A stretch of DNA of 64,000 nucleotides. Origin: Lycocorax pyrrhopterus obiensis. Lineage: Eukaryota; Chordata; Aves; Passeriformes; Paradisaeidae. Below, piece by piece: positions 1 through 12,923 of the stretch. The notes under the pieces are model-generated. The model saw only the letters and a list, made by a program, of their open reading frames with translations. It ran no database searches and was not told where the DNA came from. A program made the translations under genes and the position numbers. The stretch lies in contig JACSVZ010000016.1 of NCBI GenBank assembly GCA_014706295.1, positions 10,707,168 to 10,771,167 on the forward strand. Reading direction: 5' to 3'. Position 1 is the stretch's first letter. Each line of letters starts with the position of its first letter.

Positions 1-2289
1 CCTTCATTTCAGTGCTCACAGGACAGAAATACTGGAGCCAGGGGAGATCTTGCATTTCAAAAGGGAGTATTGGATGCAATAGGACCAATTTCACTTCTAT
101 TCACATAGTAAATCTGAAGCGTTTCCAGTGACTCCAGGATATTTTCTCTCTTTTAATGGCTTCTAGTTATTGAGTTTGTCTTCTTTTTGCACCATCTCAT
201 CCCCTAATATAAGGTCTTCATAGCAACATAGCTCCTCTGCATTTGAAAACAAAAATAAACTTTTTGGTTTTTAACTATAGCATTGCCTTTTTAATTAACT
301 AAACTTGTCCAATTGCTGATCCCATCGAATTATTGAGTTCAAAAGTTCCATTTAGCTTTAGGAGCACTATTATTTCTCACTGAAACATGACTAGAAGAGT
401 CATTCAGTTATTTAAATGCTGCTTCCTCAAATATTTTGCAGACTTCGCAAGTCCTGTTTCCAAGATCCTCTTTTTGATTATGCAAGTTTACAAAGCATAC
501 AGAAGTCATTAAACACATCTCTTTTTTTATGTTATTAATTCAGTTTACCTTGGATTTGCTTTTGTAGGGTAAGTTTGCCTAGTTAACAAATTTAATCTTC
601 TGTAAAGTGCTGTAATTAATAGCATACTTCCAAAATCTAAATACACTTGTTACTCTTAAACACTTTGTCAAATCACTTGAAGCAAATGCAGCTTCCCTGC
701 ATAGATGGGCACCAGACACATCATCTGAGCTTCCCAATATCTCTCTGAAAAAATGCTTAGTGCCTAAGCAACCCAAAATACACTGTCCAAGTAATCCAAA
801 CTGTTTTCTTTGACAACTATTACATTTTAACACTCAAGGTAACAACACATGTATTTTTATGTAGAACTTCATCTCATGCAGATGACAAAGCTGGCTGGGA
901 TGGCATGATCTCAACTTTATGTCATATAAATATGGCAGAGGGAACACCCAAGGTAGAGATTTCCAGTTCCCACAGCAGACTGCACGCTTTGGAGTCTGGG
1001 CATAGGGGAGCTGCAGTGAGGGCATTACCTGGGGAGGACACAGTCAGGGTGGGGCTCCAGCACCACAGGCAGCCATGGGATGCAGGCAAGGGCAGCCAGG
1101 GGCAGCATCAGAGCACTGGCAGTTTGCAAACACTGACAGCAGAAACCTGGGTTTTGAGGGGACTCAGTCATTTGCAGAGTTCAGAGGCTATTGAGAAGCT
1201 ACTTCAATGTCCATATAGTGACAGATACAGTCCCTTTGCTGGGAGCAGCAGCATCTAAAGGTCTGGCTCTGATTCCTTACCTGGGATCCCCTCAGGCATG
1301 GTCACTGTTAAACTAGCAGCAATTCAACAGTAAGAATGTTTCATTAAAATACTGGCAAAATGCAGACCACATTATCTTCAAAGGCCCTTGATTTCCTTTC
1401 AGTATTGTGTTTTGGTAATTTGAAAGGGAAATTTATTTACATCCCTGCTTGCTGTATAATCTCTAATGTTATTTAAGTAATCATTTTCATTCTGATTGTG
1501 TAGGTGCACTGAGATGATTATGCAGACATGGGAGTGCAGCTCCACCAAAGGTGGTTCAGCCGAGGGCACTTCTGCTCACAATGCATCTGCCTCATATCCC
1601 CTTCACAGGTATTTTTAAATGGCATCAGGAGATGCCATAACCTGAAGCAATGTGGTGTTAATGATTTGTGAAATTGAGGCAGCAGTAAGTATCCCAGTCA
1701 AGGGAGATAATTCAGGTTTGGATATGCCATATTCTTCCACCTATCCAGGTTGTGCTTGCCAGGGGTAATGAGGTCCTGATTTCCAATTTGTTAGGGAAGC
1801 TCTTGCTGGGGTTCCCATAGTGACCAGGTGTCTTTAATTACCTGTGCTGGTGCCAGAAGAGGTTGTGTTTCTGATTCCCTCTTCAGCTGTAACTACCCCA
1901 CCACCTTCCCCAAGTACCAGGACAACTACTTCTCTTCCTCTTCTGAAAGTAAGTTCAATTTTGGAGGTGGCTGGACTAAATAAAAGCATGAAATGCATAG
2001 GTAGTGACCTATTTGGCCATATTTATGTGATATCCCTTTTTTCTTCTCACCTCTAGAGGTCTCATCTTCAGAAAGGCAGATATTTGGCCTTACTTTTCTT
2101 TCATGTTGCCACTGTACCAGTCCTGCTCACAGCAGCAGTGAAAATAAAGCACCAAAGGCCATGGCAGGTCAACAGGTGCAGAAGGAAGATGGCTGCAAAG
2201 GTCTTGCATACTTTCAAAAGGGTACATCACTTCTGTGAAGCACAAAATATACCGTACTGATAGGGCAAGCAAGTTTTATTCTTAACATT

Positions 2290-2990
2290 CCCATCACCTC
2301 TGCCAGGCAGCCCCTCCGTTGCCCCTGCAGGAGCCCAGGTGAGCGAGGGAAGAAGGGGTGTCGGCCTCCCAGCAAACACAGCGTTGACCTTTGGAGATGC
2401 CAAGCCCCTCGGGTCAGCACCACCATGCCTAGCCAGCCTCAGGGAAGAAAGGCCGAGTCCGAGGGTGCTGGCAGTGGCTGTGCTGCGGGGCTGCGGCCTC
2501 TGGGCTCCGTGCCCTGGCGGCCTCGTGCCAGCCGGGGGAATTCAGGCCATGGAATCTGGGCCGCACAGGCGGCGAGAAAAGCGTCTGGAGAGAGCAGGAG
2601 GGGTGCATGTGGTCACCAGCCCTCAGGCGGGACACTGCAGCCACCCAGGCGTGGGGATGGGGGAGAGGCAGAACGGGCACACGGAGAAATTTTGGCAGTC
2701 CCCAGTGTCCGGCTGTGGTGAGGGTGAGCAGTCTGGGGCACAGGGGGCCCAAGGGCAGGATCCCCAGAGAGGAAGTGGGACTGAGCAGAGAGGCAGCAAG
2801 GATGCAAAAGGGGAAAATCCGAGGCTCAGAGCCTGCAGAAGGCAAAGTACACAGGGGTGTGGGGGCAGTAATGACATGCAGGGCAGAGGAGAGGACAGGG
2901 ACGTGGGACGGGAGGATTGGTCATCACGTCCCTGGGGAATGCTCTCACCACGACACAGCTGCTGGCCAGACACCTCCTTGCAGGAACAGT
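2290..2990. other. GC-rich islet in intergenic DNA
   Basis: About 700 bases of markedly higher GC than their surroundings, with G-runs on the plus strand near 2650-2680 and 2850-2870 and a scattering of CpG. Overlapping open frames of 98 to 217 codons on the plus strand and 116 to 138 on the minus strand overlap one another, and no protein family is recognisable in any. Near 2326-2345 a pyrimidine tract ending CTGCAG is followed eight bases later by CAG|gtgagc, so splice-like signals exist. A non-coding transcript is possible but unproven. Confidence 0.55.
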
Positions 2991-5900
2991 GAGATTTCCC
3001 AGGCAGCCTCCAACAGCAAATCTTGCATTAACAAACCTAAAGAAGCTCAAGTCCAGCTCTTAATGCACCAATTAATCTCATAAGCAGCAGAAAACGAAGG
3101 CCAGAAAATCTTTGGCTTGACATGTGCCAGATGCTTACACATTTGTTCTCTCCTAGTCCAGAAAAACTCGAAACAAGACCTGTTAAGACCCCTGTCAACC
3201 TTGTGCACCTTTGGCTGTGTTGTCTTCATTTGTTAATTACCCCAAATTATTTTAAATACTTGTCTGTGACAAAAAGAAATATGTACCTCCACAAATCTGT
3301 ACAGAAATCCTGATGACCCTTACACCAGCTGGTTTTACACTAAGCTAAATCCATGGCATCTGCATAGCTCCTGATCATGACACTTTTCTGAGTTGCACAA
3401 ATGTGATTTGGTGAATTTAATTCAAATTACTTCTGATTTTTAACAACATAAGCGAGAGAAGAATCATGTCTATACAGATAAGCTGTTTTTAGAGTGAGCA
3501 CTGAAGAGAATAAAACTATGAAAATGAATGAAGAGTGATAAATGATAAATAATACTGTGGGAAATTTTATATGCACTGCATATTCCTCAGAATAAGAAAA
3601 TTTACCAAGAAAAAAGACTTTTGACAGTCTCAAATCAAAACTTTTGTTTGCAGAGCATCATTATAGCAAGAAGATTTGGCAATCTGTCATCTAGATTTCA
3701 CCATTCCAGCTACCCAATTTTATCCGTTAAAATAGGAAGTTACTAGAAGCCACACTTCCTATTTCAGTGACACGTCCCCAGCAGTTGTTCATAGGCTTAG
3801 GTCAGCCATGTGGCAATCCAGGAGATGTTTCTCCTTCCCCCACCTGTGCATGGGAATGTACAGTGCTGCTGCAACAATCCAAATTCTCCTGGAAGAAACT
3901 GTGCACACAAACATGGTTTGAGAGCTAAACCTAGGTAATTTTCAAATTACACTGCTGAGATATTCATGGCAGAGTGTGCAACAGCACTGGTGTCCTTTGT
4001 TTAATGCACTCACTGTGCCCCACAGCCAATAACTGGTACCAGTAAAACCCCAATTGCTGAGTATGGCCAAGCACATAAAGGTGCAGAAACCAAAGACCAC
4101 CGTAGGACAAGGGATGCATATTCCCTGTTCTGCAGGGTCATAGACTATAAAATGTGTGAGACAGGAAACAGAGCAGAGGTCAAGGATGAAACCATGCTTC
4201 AATTCACCACAGTCCCAACTAAGCAAAGGCAGACAGGTAAGCTGGGAAGTGCTGCCCTCTTTGTCCCTAACCTGGGCACTGCACTCATTATTGGGAAGCA
4301 TTTTAACACCTGTTGCTGGGTGGATGTGAAATGATTTTCTGGCAAATACCCATAAAGGTTGTAAATAGAGATTTACAAATCATCCAGAAAAGCACAAGAA
4401 TCTCCCTCTTGTGTACAATAATTTATTGGACTTGAGTCTTTTCTAAGTTTTTGGGAACCAGAGTGAATGTAGAGCCCTCACTTAAAGTATGAGGCTGATG
4501 CCATCAACATGCCACACAAGATTTTACCAAATCTTGCAACTCAAAGAGCTCTATAAATGTAAAAATACTTCAACCCTAGAAAAGTCAAAAATACATAACA
4601 GAAATTTAACAACCCTCCAAAGTCTTTCATTAAGCTCATGCTTAAATTCCATCATGAACAGTGCCCAGCACAGCAATGCAGCTGGACTCCCAGGCCTTGC
4701 TCAGCACCATGCAGAGCTTATTTCAAGCAAAGAGCAAGAGATTGGTTACACAGCTGGACCTGAGACAGTCACAGGGACTCCCAGTGGATCCATCACATGA
4801 AATGCCAATGCCATGTGGCCAGAGCAGTTTTTGTACATGTAAAATATCTATAAGTAATTACGAGATGAATTATGAGATGGAATTTGCATTTGTCCTTTCA
4901 AAAAGAATTGTCTTTTTAAAGAAATTCAAGAGTTGTGTGCCTCTTTGGTGTCTAACAAAGAAGAATACATCCCCTTGCTGAGGGAAGGGATTTGCCAACT
5001 ATTGCTACATAATATTACACAGAAAATTGCACTCATAAATCACCCTTGACACTGGAGTTTGAGGAAGAGGAATGTAAGTCAGAGACAACACATAAACGAA
5101 AAAGGGAGACACAATGAATTCTCAGAAATCTCAAGGCTGAGTTGCTCTTGAATGAAGAGCACATTTAACTGTTAATTTGAAATCTGATATTTCTCTGTCC
5201 ACAAATTCTGCCCTTCTTAAGAGGTACTGCCTTATGGGGAAAGAGAAGATGACTTTATTGCTTATGCAAAATCAGATCGTCTTGAAAAACAATTGAAAAA
5301 ACATGGATAGTGCCAGCCCTAATGCCAGGGAAGGGTAGTAGTTTTGTTGGGAATTTTGGTTTTCTCTGCAGATAGCAGTCCCCTAAAGTGAGGGAAAATT
5401 AGATAGTATTAACCAGTTTTTACAAAAATTTTGTAGTTCATTGCTTGAAACTCTAAAATGTTATCAAAGCATCACCATATTTACCATTCAATAATCTAAA
5501 CCATTGAATAATGTATTCCAAATGAAATCTTCCTAAATTCAGCAACATATATCCCTAAGTAAATCACAGCTGTGAGACATTTTGATTTAAACCTGACAAG
5601 TCTGTCAATACTGCTGGGGTACTACCTTATTTTAAATCTCGCATGCATTAAAGTAAAATAAACCTTCAAACCTCTCAGGGATTAAGGCATCTCCATGGAC
5701 TTGTAAAATACTCTCTCCATGGAAATGAAATGAATGAAAGACAGAGGAAAACTGATAAAGTCCACACCTAATTCAGCGCTCTAAAAATCTCCTCCTGTCT
5801 TTGTCCTTATTGCACGCAGACAACACAGGGCACAGGGAAAGAGTGGAGCAACGTGATGAGTATTGGAGATAAAAATAACTGGTCATCATCTTTTATACGT

Positions 5901-8900
5901 AGAACAATCTCAAGTCCAAATTCATGGCAAGATGGAAGTGAAATGGCATAAAAGGCACATGGGAAAGCAGATCTGTCCTTAGTTACTTGACGTTCTGCCA
6001 GCTTTGTTTTGACAGACCTTTCTAGCAAATGCCATACAAAGGCAAAACAACTGAAATAAATGTTCAAATTAAATTAATAGGAGGAACTGGTGTCATGTAC
6101 AGACCACAAATAAGACATTGTGGACATTTTAGGTACAAAATCCTTGAAATAAATTATTCTGCATCATGACACTTACTGGCTGGTTGCCTTCTTCACATGA
6201 CAGATGCAACATAGCAAATCAAACAACCACAGACTGATCTGTAGAATAAATATCAATGCCATACACGGGGATCTACAAACACCCTTCTCAGCCAGCTGAT
6301 GCTGCTTTCTGCTCTCTGAACCTACTCATGTACTTCTCTGTTCTCAGAGAGAAAGAATCATAACTGGAACCTGTTGTTTGTGATCTCTCTGTCCCAATAC
6401 GATATAGAAAATAAGCTTCTAGGAGACCAAATTGCACCAGCAGTGATCACATATCACACCATTACGAATGGGGGTGAGAACAAAGTATTCTGCTCACAAA
6501 CTAATTGCTAATGCAGCTCCTACATGCCAAAATAACCTCAATTGCATTAGGCTGTTTGCTTTTTCCACAGAAGCTACACACATTTTTTTTACCTTGTGCA
6601 TCTTGTATCTGGCTTATAGGCTCAGATTCCAGGCACATTTACTTCAGATTACTTCAAATCCATAAGTCAATAAAAAACCATGGTGAAAATTGGAACAGTC
6701 ACACTCATTTCCTTGAGTGGTGTTGGACTGAGATCCATGTAGAGTCACACACAAACTTTCTCATATGGAAACATGAAGGGAGTCCAAAGTTAAGGACACT
6801 GCAGATTCAGATTATTGTCCATGTGTGTTCTACTCCCAGGAGATGGAAGAGAAGCCACAGCTGACTTCCTAAGAGAGCTCTGCTCTGTCGCAAGGAGCTA
6901 CCTCTGACAGGAAGTAAGCCAGTCCACAGGAAAAGAAACACATGAAAAATTTAGGCTGAAGGACATCTCCCTGACAAGATAGCATTGCTGCCAGAGTGAT
7001 AAACAGGATCTCTCCTGGTCTGTGGGATGCTAGCAAAAAGTCCAGGGTCAGCAGAGATAGAGCAGATTGTTTCCCTTAGACTGGTCTGTTATTGAAGAAA
7101 GCACAGCAGAGCAGCTTATTTTCCTAAATGATTAACTTTGCTGCCTTTTCTGCTCAGCACATCAGATAAAGAAGTTTATTCAGTTAGCTTATTTATTTAC
7201 ATTCCTTTGCCAAAGATCTCACCAAACAAAGCCTATTTGATGATTTATTCTTTGCTAAAGGGGAAGCTTATTTACAATAATCATCTTATCATAAACTTCT
7301 TAAAAGGAGAATTTGAAACTGGAATTCATAATAACAAAGAAATCTGACTTTTCCAGAGAGGTCATATTTGTTATCCATTTTGCACTGTAGAAGAAAAGAA
7401 GCCAGCTGAGCCCAGATGAAGCTGGATGTGGCATAACTGCTTTGAAGTTTTGTTTGTTTTCACTGGTTGACCCACATCCTGTTGGAAGGAATCACCTTCA
7501 CCTATTTGGAGCCATTCCAAAATATGAGGGGGAAAAGGATATAAAGGGTTCAGATGCTGGGTCCTACAGAGGGGATTCTGCAGCACAGAAGTTGCACCAG
7601 AGGCATCAGCTCTAGTGCAAACAGCAGAGAGTCAAGAAGTACAAAGAGGATTTCTGAGGGACACCTCTCCAGTGACCAGCAGACCAGACTGAGGAGGAGC
7701 TGAGAGCACATCACACTGCCCGTCTTTGTAACAATCTCCAGCATTCTCAGGTAGCAGCAGTATCTGATTGCTCAGACGTCAGACTCTGGCTGCTCTCGTC
7801 TCCCTGATGAGACGTTTAAGATGGACATAAAAGTGTCTCAAATTTGCCTTATGCCATCCCTCCTGACCCTACACAACTACAGTGTTTTGGCAGATGCTCA
7901 GCCAAAGTCTCAAGGGACAGAAGACAAACTTGCAGGGAGAGATAGAGCAGATCAGCTCCATGTCTCTCGTTTGGCACCAGCTCTGTGCTTTGCCCTTCTC
8001 TCACTGCTCCCCTGCTCATGCAGAGCATTTCCTAAGGGTAATGGATGCTGAGAGAGAAAACATATTTTAAACAAGAATTTTGTTGATATTTTGTTATAAA
8101 ATAAAGGGTGCCTGAAAGCTGTAAGCCAGTGCACATCTCTCTCAGCAGGTTTGAAGAGAAGGTTTAGGCATACATTGGACTGCCCTGACTCCCATTTTTT
8201 ATGTTGGGAACATGTCTGAACTCATTAGCTCTTGATAATACACTCATTATTTTAATTATTCATAGCAGAAAATAGCATGAGAGACTAGACTCTTCCCTGA
8301 ATTAATCTGGCTTTCAGCTGCCCTCCATGATCCATGGGAGGACTGTACTTCTGCACTCCCTCTGAGGTCAGGAATACAAGAGCAGAGTACCATACAAACA
8401 GCAATTTCAGCCCAGCTGTACTGAGCAGCACATGAACCTCAAAAACGTGGCAGTAGTGAAAAAAAAGGGTTCCCAAAGCTGGTCACACAGCAAATACCTC
8501 CCACAGAAACTGGGCTGGAGGCACCCAAAAGGAGGACGGGCTGGGTTTGCATCTGTCTGATGCAATGTGCCTGTCTACTCTGCAAAAGCTGGGTGGTTGT
8601 GTGCAACATGAGAAGGGAATCTCAGAGAAATCTTGGACACAGAAGGATTTAGCCACATGAAGGGGAAAAGAAGTTCCCTCTGGCAACACAAGTGAGGAGT
8701 TGCTCTTCGATTCCTCTCAGCCATTCACACAGAGAATATTCAGAGGTGTTGAGTTTATTCCTCATCAGGTGTCTATTGCTATCAGAGAAGAAACTACATA
8801 TCTTCAGGAATGTGATAACTGCTCAGGCACTTCTCAACAAAGCCCTTCTGGAGAAAAGCCATGCTGTTTCGAGAAATTAGGCTGAGACAAGATGAAAACA

Positions 8901-9389
8901 TCAGTTCTGTGACTGAAGTTTCACGACACAGGACTTCACGAAAACAAGCAATGTTTACTCCTATGGTTAGATCTTTTATATTTTTAGATGCACAGGGACA
9001 CCAAGCCACTTTCCCCCAAAACATCACACATTGTTTTTAAAATCCCATTGTTTTCAAAGGGATTAACCACATAGAGACTTTTGCTGTTTGAGGATGCACT
9101 TTACTGAGTTGAAGTCTCTTTTCAGCTCTCACTCCCCTCACACCAGTGTAGCATTTGGCCACATTTGCAGTGGAGGGAGAGCAGCAAAATCAGGCTGATG
9201 TGTTCGGTACAAGGTGTTACCCAGCCCTGCCTGACAATGCACAGGATTATTCAGTGCACGGGGTGCCTCGGGTCTCCTTGCAACCTCTCACCAACCACAC
9301 GTGCCTTCCCTACATCCCAGCCCTGGCCATGAGTGTCCCTCTGAGCCCATTGTTTAATACACTAACAGGAAGAGGACTAGAGAGCTGAA

Positions 9390-9740
9390 AACAGAGTTCC
9401 TGCAGGCTCAGCCAGGTCAGGACCGCATCTCCAGGCCTTTCGTCCTCTGCCTGCTCCCCCAGGTGAGGGATGAGGCTGGCAGTGCCCCAGTGCGACTCAC
9501 GGCAGGGCTGCTGTGCCATGTGCTCACCGCGCCTGGCACAGGGACACAGCAGGGCTCTCGGATCCCAAGGGGGGATGGATGGTCTGCACTCAGCTGCAGA
9601 AGGGCCGGGCCTCTCACCCCAGAGAGCACCCCATGGCACAGCCCCTGCAGTGAGTGTGTGCTGGGGACACAGCAGGCCTGCCTGGTGTGGAGACCTCGTC
9701 TCCTTCTCGAGCTGCACCCCTCAACAACTTCATTTCTCAC
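9390..9740. other. GC-rich islet in intergenic DNA
   Basis: A block rich in CAGGG, GGCACAG and CTGC words, open on both strands (103 to 173 codons) without a recognisable protein. It resembles the islets at 2.3-3.0 kb and 41.5-42.1 kb in composition. Not called as coding. Confidence 0.5.
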
Positions 9741-10478
9741 CATGTCTTTGGAAGATGAAGTGTGTTGGAGGTAGGAAGAATTGAGAGCCAGCTTCTTCCA
9801 AGTGCAAGATCTGTTACTGAACACTGGCTCTGATGTGGGACTGAGGCTTCTCAGCCGAGGGTTCAGCAGGATGTCACCTCTGGAGCCCACACAGGAGGAA
9901 CGCAGATTCCCAAAACACCTCCCAGAGACAAGACACAAAGAGAGGATGAAGCTGTGGCAATCGTCTAATTTTTCTCAGCTGAAGTTAGGTTTACATCTGC
10001 AGGTTTTAATGGATGTAATTTTTATGGTTTTAGTCAACATGTGTTTTCTAGCTGTTGTGCTCAACTGTTCCCTCAGGCCTTGTATCTATGCCATACTGCA
10101 ATTAGCCCAACCACATGGATAGGGTCACTGTCTTCATCATTTTGGACTGGCTCTATCCAGAATCCACGTAAATGATGACATTTTCCTGTTAGCACATGTA
10201 TCACAACTCTGAGCTGTAAAGGCAAGTTTCACACCACCCTAAGAAACAAGAATACATATGCATGCTTCTGGGGAAAAAACACTCAAGGACGTTTTCCTAT
10301 TTCCAGATGGAAGACGATGAAAAAATAACCAAACTTGGAGAGTGCACAAGTACTGGAGGTTAATGACAAGCCCAGAGACTCGTCCCTGGCTTGTCCAGGA
10401 GGAGCTGGAGGCTGTTAGCCCATTGCTCGGGGAAGACCACATACAATCACCCCTTTCTGAAACTGGATGATTTACAGA

Positions 10479-10522
10479 AAAAAAACCCCAAAAAACCAAA
10501 AAAAACCCAAAAAAACCCCCTA
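10479..10522. repeat. A/C homopolymer tract
   Basis: Alternating runs of A (six to eight) and C (two to five), so the minus strand has four G-runs separated by T-runs. It is low-complexity sequence. Long loops and one run of only two G make a stable quadruplex unlikely. Confidence 0.7.
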
Positions 10523-11851
10523 AAAATGTGTAGTATATTAACAGCGAGTGGTACTTGCTGTACATCTGTATTTGCTCCCTGTACAGAACAAACCTTGTAA
10601 AGTTGGGGAAAAGGATACGAAACAACCAGTGTCCCTTGTCCACACTCATGTATGTCCTCAGGATACGATCTGGTGTATAAAGACAGTAACCAACTTGTTC
10701 TTGCAGATTCAGAGTTGGGATACAAACACAAGATGGGTTTGCTCCCTCCAGGTCTTAAGGCAGCTCCATCTGGCAGGCAGTGCAGTGCCTCACGACTATC
10801 TCACAAGTGCATGCATAACATGCCATCAGAGCTCAATAAAATAAATTGGAAGGAGACAAAGTAATTTTCAGAATACAATTCACAGGATGCACAGGATGAT
10901 TTACAGAAGTTAGAGGCTGCAAGCTGACAGGAAAATAGCTCCTCACAAATTACTTATCTTTCAGGTCAGTCAATTGAGAGAAATATAGGTTGGTCAAGAA
11001 TCGCTACAAAGGTGTGATTTGTATGCAGAAAGGCTGCTGCTCATTGCAACATCTCTGTTGTAAAATATGGACCATGAATATGTATGTCCCCTAGAACAAC
11101 AGAGTTGCTTGTTTCCCTACTTTATATAGATTTGCAAGCCAGTATTTTACTGACTGAAAAGGCCAAAAATTCTGAAGAATGAGTATTTCCCTTCCTCTGA
11201 TTAACAAATCAATTGCAACAACAACGCCCCTTTTCTGTTTAAGTTACCCAAACTGGTACAGGGTATAGCTTGCTCTTGACTTTTCTTTCTTAAGGGTTCT
11301 CAAAACATTCCTAGAAGTCACAGTAAACAAAAGTTTCAATATATTGGTACAGCAAAAAACTGTACCAATGAACAAACCTCATCTGACAGCCACCAGGTGC
11401 AAATTTACAACCACTGTCATAGAAATCCATGCCTAAAGAATGAATCTAGTTTAAACTTGGATCTGAGATACTCAGTTCTCTTTTCAATAATTATTGTCTT
11501 GGACCACCATCGTTGAAAGCCCATGGTAGCAGATACAGGACATCAGGAAAGGTATTCTGGATTTCTGAGGAGCATTTGGCATTCTGGAATTCAAACACAG
11601 AATGGGGTTACTAACCTGTATATCCAGCATCCAGGATTGTGCCTTTACCCTGGAGCTGCCTTTGTCTCACTTTTGAGAGAATACCTTCATAATACAAACC
11701 ATTTTACCCTTTTCAGATTAACAGCTGGAATATCATCTTTTGGCATTATTTATAGTGCATCATATGCTCATGTCCTTTCAAACTTATAGACAACACTTCA
11801 GTTTGAAATGAAGAAAAACAAAGAAACAGCTGCAATCTTCAGTGGTTTACG

Positions 11852-11857
11852 TTTATT
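11852..11857 (-). terminator. DNER: Canonical polyadenylation signal AATAAA of DNER
   Basis: The plus strand reads TTTATT, which is AATAAA on the transcribed strand, about 955 bases after the stop codon. Within the next 60 bases the minus strand has U-rich and GU-rich segments (gtttctttgtttttcttc, gaagtgttgtct), the usual downstream element. Cleavage is expected near 11830-11840. Confidence 0.7.
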
Positions 11858-12097
11858 CTGTATTTTCTCAAATAAGCAAGAATTTAAGACGCCCATAAGC
11901 GATCAAATACAGCCACAAAAACCCCATACTGGTCCTAAATAAGAAGCACTATGAGAAATACACAATATTTCATGAAACGATACTGTACATCAACAACCTT
12001 TAGGAAACAAACAACTCAAACCATATGCTTAATTTACTCACAATATAAAAAACTTTAACCTTTAAAGAAAAATATAGATTCAGTCCAATTGTAGGAT

Positions 12098-12166
12098 CCA
12101 ATCCCATACCCAGTGAAGTCAATGGAAGTTCTCTCATTGATTTCAATGTTTAAAGGATCATGCCCT
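12098..12166. repeat. Old interspersed repeat fragment with inverted arms, inside the DNER 3'UTR
   Basis: The arms TGAAGTCAATG (12114-12124) and CATTGATTTCA (12135-12145) pair at 10 of 11 positions around a 10-base loop, flanked by GGATCCAATCCCATACC and AGGATCATGCCC. This resembles a word pattern I recall as widespread in birds, turtles and crocodilians (GAAGTCAATGG with its inverted copy, near GGATCAGGCCC). The family name is not certain from memory. Confidence 0.6.
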
Positions 12167-12811
12167 TACTTTGCCTCAAGAGGCACTTTAATTATTATAC
12201 AAGGCCTAGCCTGAATAACTATTACAAAAATGTCAAACATCAACTCAAGATTATGTTTTAGCAACTTTCAGGAAATAATGGAGAAATAGGTTATCTATCC
12301 ATGCATGGAATAAGGCAAAAGCTAATTCATTCAGATTAGGAATAATAATTTTTACTAGTTTCTTTTTCACAACACAAACATTTTAGACTTTTTTAATTAA
12401 TGGATATATTATATATCGTATTATGCTTCACATTTTTCCTACCTCTACTGAGAAAGCTGGCACTGACATGTCATAAAGAACTCCTCATTAATTATTGTTT
12501 TCTGTTCTGTAACAACCACAAGAAACTCATCTGGGTTTAGTAATAGTGTCTACCAAGAAAAAAGCACACACTATCATAAGCTTATAGTTTATAGAGCTCA
12601 AGGTACATTAAAATGTAAATCATGAAGTTCACAAATTCTGTTTTAAAATATTTTTCCAAACTAAAAGCTGCAGAAAATTGGTTCTTAAATATTCTACAGA
12701 AAATTCTGAAGCATCTAATGGTTTAAATTACTTATGCTTTCTTCTTAAAAATATTTAAATTAGGTTAGTAGCCCATCCTTTTGAAAAATAATCCAAAAAA
12801 GATACACTAGA

Positions 12812-12923
12812 TTACAAATCTTTTGTCTTAATCAGTGTAACCAAAGGTTTGTCATCTGGGCTGTAATCTTCATAAGCAATGGGGGTTGCATCATACATTG
12901 CAGGTCGGGATTTCTTGCCAAAC
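12812..12923 (-). CDS. DNER: DNER terminal coding exon: distal cytoplasmic tail and stop
   Basis: Acceptor tctatttccag precedes the last 112 coding bases. Joined to the previous exon they give [19 protein letters not shown], then [19 protein letters not shown] and a stop. This tail is the most diagnostic part of the gene and is nearly the same as human DNER from memory; the bird reads DATPI where human reads DVSPI. The exon continues into the 3'UTR. Confidence 0.98.

Larger units (their letters stand above)
1..11834. other. Intergenic DNA downstream of DNER
   Basis: No exon, RNA gene or full mobile element could be supported. In other vertebrates the next gene past the DNER 3' end is PID1, but nothing here resembles it. 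The stretch is mostly AT-rich with GC-rich patches near 1000-1130, 2290-2990 and 9390-9740. These patches produce open frames of up to 217 codons on both strands that look like stop-poor composition rather than genes. An A/C homopolymer tract lies at 10479-10522. Confidence 0.7.
11835..12811 (-). other. DNER: DNER 3' untranslated region (approximate end)
   Basis: The minus strand after the stop codon is AT-rich and has no further coding signal. It runs about 975 bases to the AATAAA at 11852-11857, a length close to what I recall for mammalian DNER. ATTAAA variants on the minus strand near 12390 and 12190 could give shorter forms. The region contains an old inverted-repeat element at 12098-12166. 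The exact cleavage site is inferred. Confidence 0.75.

Noticed and set aside
2339..2992. Plus-strand open frame of 217 codons
   Set aside because: It lies in a GC-rich block with overlapping frames on both strands, is low in recognisable domain content, and its composition explains the lack of stops.
9417..9938. Minus-strand frame of 173 codons
   Set aside because: Same GC-rich islet effect; no protein family recognised.
10479..10522. G-quadruplex on the minus strand
   Set aside because: One of the four G-runs has only two G and the T loops are six to eight long, so stability is doubtful.
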